Origin: Lumbricus terrestris
Lineage: Eukaryota; Annelida; Clitellata; Crassiclitellata; Lumbricidae
Assembly (NCBI GenBank): GCA_949752735.1
Contig: OX457036.1
Location: 13,920,516 to 13,984,515 of the forward strand
Length of the DNA stretch: 64,000 nucleotides
Direction of reading: 5' to 3'
Made by a program: the position numbers and the translations under genes. Below, one piece after another: positions 56,358-64,000 of the stretch. The notes under the pieces were generated by a model. It was not told the origin of the DNA. It saw nothing but the letters and a program-made list of their open reading frames with translations, and ran no database searches. Within the stretch, counting starts at the first letter, position 1. Each line of letters begins with the position of its first letter.

Positions 56358-56795
56358 CTACCACGTAAAGCAAAACAAATGCGAAAAGTGCAAATGTAAT
56401 GTAATGTAAATGCTTGATAATTTCTACAAAAGCCACGTAGCCTAGAAAGAGAACATCTTACTTCATTCAGCGGAGTATAATTAAGTAGATTAAGGCGCCG
56501 TTGTTTTGGCTGCCGCTCTTAATGTCGTCTTGCTTAAATTTCGCTATTATTAACACATTCGTATACATTTCTGCGTCAAAAACTTGTTTGTCTGTTTTTA
56601 TATTGGATCAAGAAAACGGAAAGTCATCAAATGAAGTAAACGCTAGATTATTCAGTCATTTCTAACGGATATTGATATTAATTTGAAGCGATATTACCGC
56701 CTATACGATCACATCACGGGAAATTCCCAGCGTTATGCCGACGTATTGGAACTACTTTTTTACAACTTTTTCTATCAGAATACGACTGGTTAGAA

Positions 56796-57530
56796 GTGGT
56801 TTTTTCGGATAGGTTTTTTACTGCGTTTTGTTTGAGTTTGAAGTCATTCATGTTGGACGAGCGTTTGGAACGGTGTTTGGGGCGTGATTCTTGTCTGAGT
56901 CGTGATCAACTCCTTTCGCTGCGTTCTATTGGGTCAAGGCCTGACCTAGTTGTATGTGGACGAGTTGCTGACCTGAGACTGTGTCGGAAAGTGCGTGGTT
57001 GTAGATCTGGTCTGCATCACAAGAGATCCATCAGATCGTTTCAGATAACGGAGCTGTCGTGTGATTTCATACCGGTGATCGTCGGGAATCGACTGGCTGA
57101 CCACGTGGTGCAACGAAACATCTCACCACGATGTCTTGTCGTACCTGTCCTTCATCGTCATATCTTCAACCAATCAAATGGATTGAACTGTGCATCACTA
57201 AACGTACGGAGTCTTTGCAACAAGGTCGGTGCGATTGAGCAATGGTGGCGGGAGTTACGACTTGATGTATTCTGCCTTACTGAAACCTGGCATGAAGATA
57301 CCGATGACATTTCTCTGCGCCGGCTTAGGTCGGAGGGTCTACAGGTCATCGAATGCGCCAGACCGATTCTTCCTGGTGCAAGGACAGATGATGTAAAGTT
57401 TCAGAATCATGGCGGCGTTGCGATCATTGCCTCGTCCGCTGTTCGGCTGACGAAGCTGATTGTACCGTTCCGTCCGACGACCTACACGCTTAGCAAAATC
57501 CTTACTATGACTTACCAAATAGATACTTAA
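56796..57530 (+). pseudogene. LINE endonuclease fragment, 3'-truncated
   Basis: A 244-codon frame. From about residue 130 it has the AP-endonuclease start LNCASLNVRSLCNKVGAIEQ, then LDVFCLTETWHEDTD and NHGGVAIIAS. These are the Asn, Glu and Gly motifs of CR1/Jockey-type LINEs. The residues before it may be the ORF2 N-terminus. There is no reverse transcriptase. The frame fails after VRLTKLIVPFRP, so the 3' part is lost, unlike the usual 5' truncation. Confidence 0.7.
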
Positions 57531-57939
57531 GATGCGATTTGGTAGCCAAGTTACTCCAGACCTCTGAAAAAACCTGAAGCTTATCACAGCAAGTTCAGGC
57601 AACATAGAGCTTACTTGTAACCATCTGAGGTAATTTGGAGTAGCCTGAAGTAAGGTCAGGCTGCTCTGCCCACTAAATCACTGTACCGCCGTCACAGGTA
57701 ATTTTCACCCGAAGTATTTGGGCGCTAATGTAGGACTTTTTAGCTGTGGCTGGACTGGAAGCGCCTCTGAGTAGGCTTCTTGAAGTGGCGCTATATAAGT
57801 TTTTGCAATGAATGAATGAATGAATGAATGAATGAATGAATGAATGAATGAATGAATGAATGAATGAATGAATGTGTGTCAGTATGTAAATAAGCAAGAA
57901 TGGGTGTAGTGGAATCTGTGATAATGATAATGATAAAGA

Positions 57940-58465
<526 letters not shown>

Positions 58466-58929
58466 CCCACCACACTCCGCACTCTACCGCAACGCCAGCC
58501 GAGTAATTTTGGTTATGTATAAAATCTCTACTCCCCTCCTCCATCTCCCCTCCCTTTCTCACTCCCTCATTCCCCCTCACTTCCCCACCACACCCCAAGA
58601 CACACCACCACACTCCGACCTCCACCCGTACGCCAGCCGACAAATTTTGGTTTTGGGGATAAAATTTCTTCCCCTCTCCCTCCATCTCTCCCTCCCTCTC
58701 TCCTTTTCTCCTTCCCTCCCTCCCTCCCTCCCTCACTCACTCCCTCCCTCACTTCCCCACCACACCCCACGACACCCCACCACACTCCGACCTCCACCTG
58801 TAAGACAGCCGAGAAATTTTGGTATTCGGGATAAAATTTCTTCCTCTCTCTATACATCTCTCCAACCTTCCTCCCTTCCTCACTCCCTCCCTCCATTCCT
58901 CAACTCCACACCCCACTTGCTTCAAACCA

Positions 58930-59470
58930 CCCCGAATCCACTCCGCCCACTTAGCCCCCACTCAGCACCGGGTGGGAGCGGGTTGGGGATGCGGGGACGG
59001 GTGCTTTCAAAGTGGGCGGCGGGAGGGAACGAAAACCGAAATTTTGGTGGGACTGTGTGGTTGGCAGAGTAGTGCTGGGTATGTGGGGTAGGTGGGACAT
59101 CTCCTTCGTTCACAGGGACCAACCCATTCGATACCAACCCGCCTACCACTCAGCCCCCCACTCAGCACCTGGTGGGATCGAGTTGGGATGCGGTGGGCCG
59201 GGATCGAGTTGGGATGCGGTGGGCCGGGATCGAGTTGAGATGCGGTGGGCCGGGTGAGTTCGAAGTGGGAAATGTGAGTGGGCGAGATACCGAAATTTGG
59301 ATGAGGCTGGGCGGTGGGCTGGGTGGTAAGCTGGGTGGTGGGCGGGTGGGAGCGAATACTGGATGCGTGCGGATATGGGAAGGAGTGCAATTTGGAAGTG
59401 GGGTCGTTGATTTCTCGGTGGTGTGACGTGGGGCGCGTAGGATGTGGGTGGAGGCCAAACACCGAAATTC
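58930..59470 (+). repeat. G-rich dispersed repeat
   Basis: Contains three tandem copies of a 28-bp unit around GGGATCGAGTTGGGATGCGG (59173-59250) and other GGTGGG blocks. No convincing gene. Confidence 0.6.
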
Positions 59471-60889
59471 AAATATAAAAGCAAAGCTATCTAGAAATAT
59501 CTAAGTAGCTAAATTTGTTCCATTTGATATAGAATGTTATTACAGATATGGTAGCTTACTATAGACATCCGAATAAAACTTAATGGGAAATTACAACACC
59601 CATCTGAAGATACTTGAGTGCCTGAGGTTAGGTCATGCCACTCCGCCCACAAGATCAGGCCTGCCGGCCGGCCGGATCTTAGCCGGCCGGCCGGATCTTA
59701 GCCGGCCGCGGTCATTGTGGCCCGAACAATTATAAGCGCAGCCAACCGGCCACGGTCACAGGTCATTGCAGCCCGAAAAGATTTTAAGGAAGGATAATGC
59801 GTGTATGCAAGTAAATAGGCCTAAGCAAGCATGAGTGTGTATCTGGTTGTCTCTCTCTGTCTGTACAAGCATTCCTTCATCCATACATACACCCAACTAT
59901 CACAGTATCCGTCTAAAATCTGTATGTTCGGCCGTCCATCGGTTTGTGTCCGTCCATCCTTCCATTCATCAATCCATCCATCCATCCATCCTCCAGTCTG
60001 TACATCCATCCATCCATCCGTCCGTCCGTCCATCCATCCATTCATCCATCCATCCATACATTCATGCATCCACCAATCAATCCATTAATATTAATCTGCT
60101 AGACCTTCTATCCGCCTTCACCCATCTACCTGTTTTTAACGCAATAATATTAACTATTCTAAGGTGACCACACGTCCAGGCTTTTCGGGAAATGTCCAGT
60201 TTTCTGGGGTTCGTCCAGGCGTTGTCCCGACGACTCGAGCAAAAGAGCGAAATTGTTCCGGTTTCTGACAAGAATCTTGAAAAGTCAGTTTTATGTAGGG
60301 TGTAAATGACCTAAAAATAATTCGTAGCGAAATGGAATTTGTTAATTTATATGGACAATTAAGCGTGTACTAGATCTTTAGTAGAGTAGTGACTTTAGTT
60401 AATAGATTTCAATTAACAAGGCGTATCGATAAAGTATTCTTAACATGCTGCAATTTCAATGGCAGCGCCAGATCTACATATATTTCGGGGTTTTCGGCAG
60501 GTCGCGCCAGAGTCGTAGAGCAGTTAACAGCTAAATTACCCATGTCAGCACTTATATATATATATACATATATATATCAATTTCTGTCGACAACTTAAAA
60601 TGCTGCCATTGTAATAAGGAAATGTAAAAAAACTTTCGTATAGTGAGGGCACACTGTGAGAATAAACGTGGACATCATTATTAAAGCAATTTGAAGTCAG
60701 TTCGTAACTCTGTAAAAAAACCGCATACGTATTAGAGCATATTAATTTCTTCGGGCGCGATTAGTCGCCGCTTGGCGGCGTGAGAACAATGATAGATAGA
60801 CAACACGCATACACACACACCCGCGCACATATAAGCACACACAAGTACACACACAAGCACACACACAAGCACACACGCAAAATGATGGG

Positions 60890-61850
60890 TGTGGTGATGA
60901 TGGCAGTGGTGTTGGCGAAGGTGGCCGTGGTGGTGGTGGTGGTGGAAGTGGAAGTGGAGGTAATGGTAATGGTGATGCTGGTGGCGGTGGTGGAAGTGGT
61001 GGTGGCGGTGGTGGTGGTGGTGGTGGTGGAAGTGGTGGTGGTGGTGACGGTGATGGTGGTCGTGAAAGAGGAAGTGGAAGTGGAGGTAATGGTAATGGTG
61101 ATGTTGGTGGTGGTGGCGGAGGTGGTGGAAGTGGTGGTGGTGGTGGTGGTGGTGGTGGTGGCGGTGTTGGTGGTCGTGGAAGTGGAAGTGGAGGTAATGG
61201 TAATGGTGATGTTGGTGGCGTGGTGGAAGTGGAAATGGTGGTGGTGGTGGTGGTGGAAGTGGAAGTGAAGGTAATGGTAATGGTGATATTGGTGGTGGTA
61301 GTGGTGAAAATGGTGGTGGTGGTGGCGGTGGTGGTGGTGGTGGTGGAAGTGCTGGTGGTCGTGGCGGTGGTGGTGTCGGTTGTGGTGGTGGTGGCGGTGG
61401 CGGTGGTGGTGGTGGTCGTGGAAGTGGAGGTAATGGTAATGGTGATGTTGGTGTTGGTGGTGAAAATGGTGGTGGCGGTGGTGGTGGTGGTGGTGGTGGA
61501 AGTGGTAGTGGTGGTGGTGGTGGTGGTGGTGGTGGAAGTGGTGGTGGTGGTGGCGGTGGCGGTGGCGGTGGTGGATGGTCGTGGAAGTGGAAGTGGAGGT
61601 AATGGTAATGGTGATGTTGGTGGTGGTGGTGGTGGAAGTGGTGGTGGTGGTGGTGGTGGTGGCTGTGGTGGTGGTGGCGGTGGTGGTGGTGGTGGTGGTG
61701 GTGGTGGTGGTGGTAGTGGAAGTGGAGGTAATGGTAATGGTGATGTTGGTGGCGGTGGTGGTGGAAGTGGTGGTGGTGGTGGTGGTTGTGGTGGTGGTGG
61801 TGGTGGTAGTAGAAATGGCGGTGGTGGTGGTGGTGGTCGGATCTTCCGTG
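60890..61850 (+). repeat. GGTGGT minisatellite with a recurrent 30-bp phrase
   Basis: GGT/GTG arrays are interrupted about seven times by GGAAGTGGAGGTAATGGTAA then TGGTGATGTTGG. The long Gly/Ser or Val frames end without gene context, so I treat it as satellite DNA. Confidence 0.75.
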
Positions 61851-61904
61851 TGTGCTTGTGTGTGTGCTTATGTGCGTGTGTGGGAGAGTTAGGATCCTAG
61901 TTTC

Positions 61905-63020
61905 TGCATGGATATTATAATGTGATGTCGATGTAATATAATATTATTGTCTTTTTTCTGTTCTACATTCAGTAATAGAGCGCTCTATAAGTTGTATATT
62001 GACGCATATAATTCAAATTAAAAGGCATCTGAAGATTTTTATCACCGTCTATCTGCTCCCACCCAACGGTCGACAAATCAGGAGATGGAGATAATGATCC
62101 AATAAACATCAGATGTCAGCAGCTCCCCAAACCCGGAGGGACGAGCAATTACGTTCCAGCTCACAAACCATGGCGCCGGTGGTGGTGGTGGTGGTGAGAG
62201 TGATTGTAATGATGATGATGATGATGATGATGATGATCATGTTGATGATGCTCGCTGTCTTCCTTCCTTTATCTTGAATGTTATAGCTATCTTCTTTCGT
62301 GTGGGTCTTTGTCTTCATACCTGTGTGTAGCTCTATCGCTCCTTTTGCTGTGTCTGCATGTGGGTCTGGTTTTGCGCGTCTGTGTCTAGACCCCCTCCCA
62401 ATACACCCCTCTAACCGTTCCCTCCGTTGCTCCCAGTTTACAGGCCCCCGTCATGCTAATCTTTAATTGCCTCACGTCTCAGCGTCTCTCTGTTCATCGT
62501 GGCCTAATTAGTGTCTTGTTTCCGGTCAGTGTCGATGCAAAGACTTCCCCCCCATCTCCTTCCCTTATGACTTCCTAATCCACCGCCGCCTATGCCTATG
62601 CCTGTGTGTGTGTCTATATGTCATGCCCTGCCCCTATTAGAAACAATCGCATATATTCGTACCCATCGCAACCTATTCCATGCATTTCCATGTACATGCA
62701 CCTATTTGTACCTATACCTAATTGTTGTTGTGTTTCTATCCATTCGCTCTCCTTCATGTCTCTTTCCTTATGTACGTGTCCATTAGATTATGCATTGTCC
62801 TTTCGTCTTTCTTGAGTCTAACCACATTCACGCTCACTCTGGCCTATGTATTTATTTACCGTATATGTGTATATTTTCCCTATGTTTTTATAGAGTCCTG
62901 TACAGTGGTTTAAACGGTGGTTCGGAGGGTAGTTTCTAGAGTTCCTTGTTAAATTGCATCGATGTAGTCCAATCATCTTTTCTCATCGCATGGTATTGCA
63001 ACATCGAATCTTTTGAAGTC
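61905..63020. other. No gene recognised
   Basis: Includes a short GAT run (62205-62240) and pyrimidine-rich text. Short frames have no supporting signals. Confidence 0.45.
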
Positions 63021-63024
63021 CAGC

Positions 63025-63168
63025 ACAAACCTTTGCGTAATGATCTTCAGCAAATCCTCCACTCGCAAATGTTCACGCGCGTCGGCGTGAAACTCCTATT
63101 CAGTGTCTGCGTTGCAGTGGGGAGCGCGTCTGAGTAATCATCTTGCAGGGGTACTATAACAAGCGCTC
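63025..63168 (+). mobile_element. SINE 3' part feeding a CATA array
   Basis: It shares the body and tail of the 19.1-kb SINE (CACTCGCAAATG, GTGAAACTCCTATTCAGTGT, GCGTCTGAGTAATCATCTTG, CTATAACAAGCGCTC). It also runs directly into a CATA array. Confidence 0.6.
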
Positions 63169-63658
63169 ATATATACATACATACATACATACATACATGC
63201 ATACATGCATGCATGCATACATACATACATACATACATACATACATACATGCATACATGCATGCATGCATACATACATACATACATACATACATACATAC
63301 ATACATACATGCACACACACACACATACATACATACATACATACATACATACATACATACATACATACATACATACATGCATACATGCATGCATGCATAC
63401 ATACATACATACATACATACATACATACATACATACATGCATACATACATACATACATACATACATGCACACACACACACATACATACATACATACATAC
63501 ATACATACATACATACATACATACAAACATACATACATACATACATACATAATGTACATACATACATACATACATACATACATACATTCATACATACATA
63601 CATACATACATACATACATACATACATACATACATACATACATACATACATACATACG
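63169..63658. repeat. CATA microsatellite with two ACACAC interruptions
   Basis: About 490 bp. The module CATGCATACATGCATGCATG then CACACACACACA recurs about 160 bp apart, indicating internal duplication. An AT run follows at 63697-63730. Confidence 0.85.
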
Positions 63659-63690
63659 TTACATGTTGTAAATATGCCAAGTAACATGAG

Positions 63691-63732
<42 letters not shown>

Positions 63733-64000
63733 TGCAGCCTACGAGGCTGCCTTTCATGCACAAAAACATGCACACACGTATATGCATGCATACATTGTAC
63801 GTTCGTACGTACGTACATAGTGTCCACATACATGCATAATTGCATATGCACATGCATACACAATGCATGCCTACATACCTACATGCACATTTAATGCTTG
63901 TGAATACATACATGCGTTATAAGTACATATATCCCCCGTTTAAACTTTCGAGTGCAATGGTTCTAACTCCTTTGCTAAATGCATTGGAGTTAGAACCATT

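Noticed and set aside
60780..61900. Gly/Ser-rich or Val-rich frame over 220 codons resembling a structural protein
   Set aside because: Comes from a GGT minisatellite. Several frames are open together, and there is no signal peptide, splice site or flanking coding sequence.

Overview
This is a eukaryotic (metazoan) window. Coding sequence lies in short minus-strand exons bounded by GT/AG splice sites and separated by kilobase introns full of transposons and microsatellites. The 8-Cys WSC, CCP/sushi and mucin-like exons, many TAGGCCTA-type words and several elements resembling the TU fold-back transposons known from sea urchin point to a marine invertebrate deuterostome. An echinoderm is the best guess, but this is inference.

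Gene A (minus strand, 41686 down to 4342) can be assembled end to end by splice phase. It has a signal-peptide exon, a WSC domain split over two exons, one 1137-bp Ser/Thr-rich exon with a 74-residue internal repeat, nine CCP exons and a last exon with a transmembrane helix and short tail. Almost every exon is phase 1-1 and a multiple of three. The exceptions among the CCP exons are two neighbours, at 13.2-13.4 kb and 10.6-10.8 kb, which carry frame-disrupting indels. Gene B (minus, 56357 down to 49836, 5' part beyond the window) is a tandem paralogue. Its seven CCP exons and TM exon match gene A exons 7-14 one for one, in the same order. Together they look like a tandem family of large, probably cell-surface CCP receptors. 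An unassigned phase 1-1 exon candidate lies between them at 46933-47109.

The intron that splits the gene A WSC domain (38853 to 20371) holds a nested transposon stack. A Ty3/Gypsy-like LTR element (23231-35547) has 4-bp TTTC flanking repeats, an intact gag, a protease frame and a broken reverse transcriptase. Inside it sit a small TIR element and a 5.87-kb hAT-like element with 8-bp target duplications. Inside the hAT-like element sit a 3.0-kb fold-back element and a satellite array. A piggyBac-like TTAA-flanked element follows at 35905-37339.

Elsewhere there are five elements with the same architecture, at 15.1, 20.7, 42.1, 48.0 and 53.1 kb. Each has inverted arrays of a 14-15-bp GACA-containing unit and is flanked by an 8-9-bp direct repeat. 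There are also several MITEs, tRNA-derived SINEs, LINE fragments (an endonuclease ORF at 56.8 kb and 3' ends at 13 and 56 kb), and long CATA, GA, GAT and GGT arrays. No bacterial-type genes, CRISPR array or convincing functional tRNA gene was seen.
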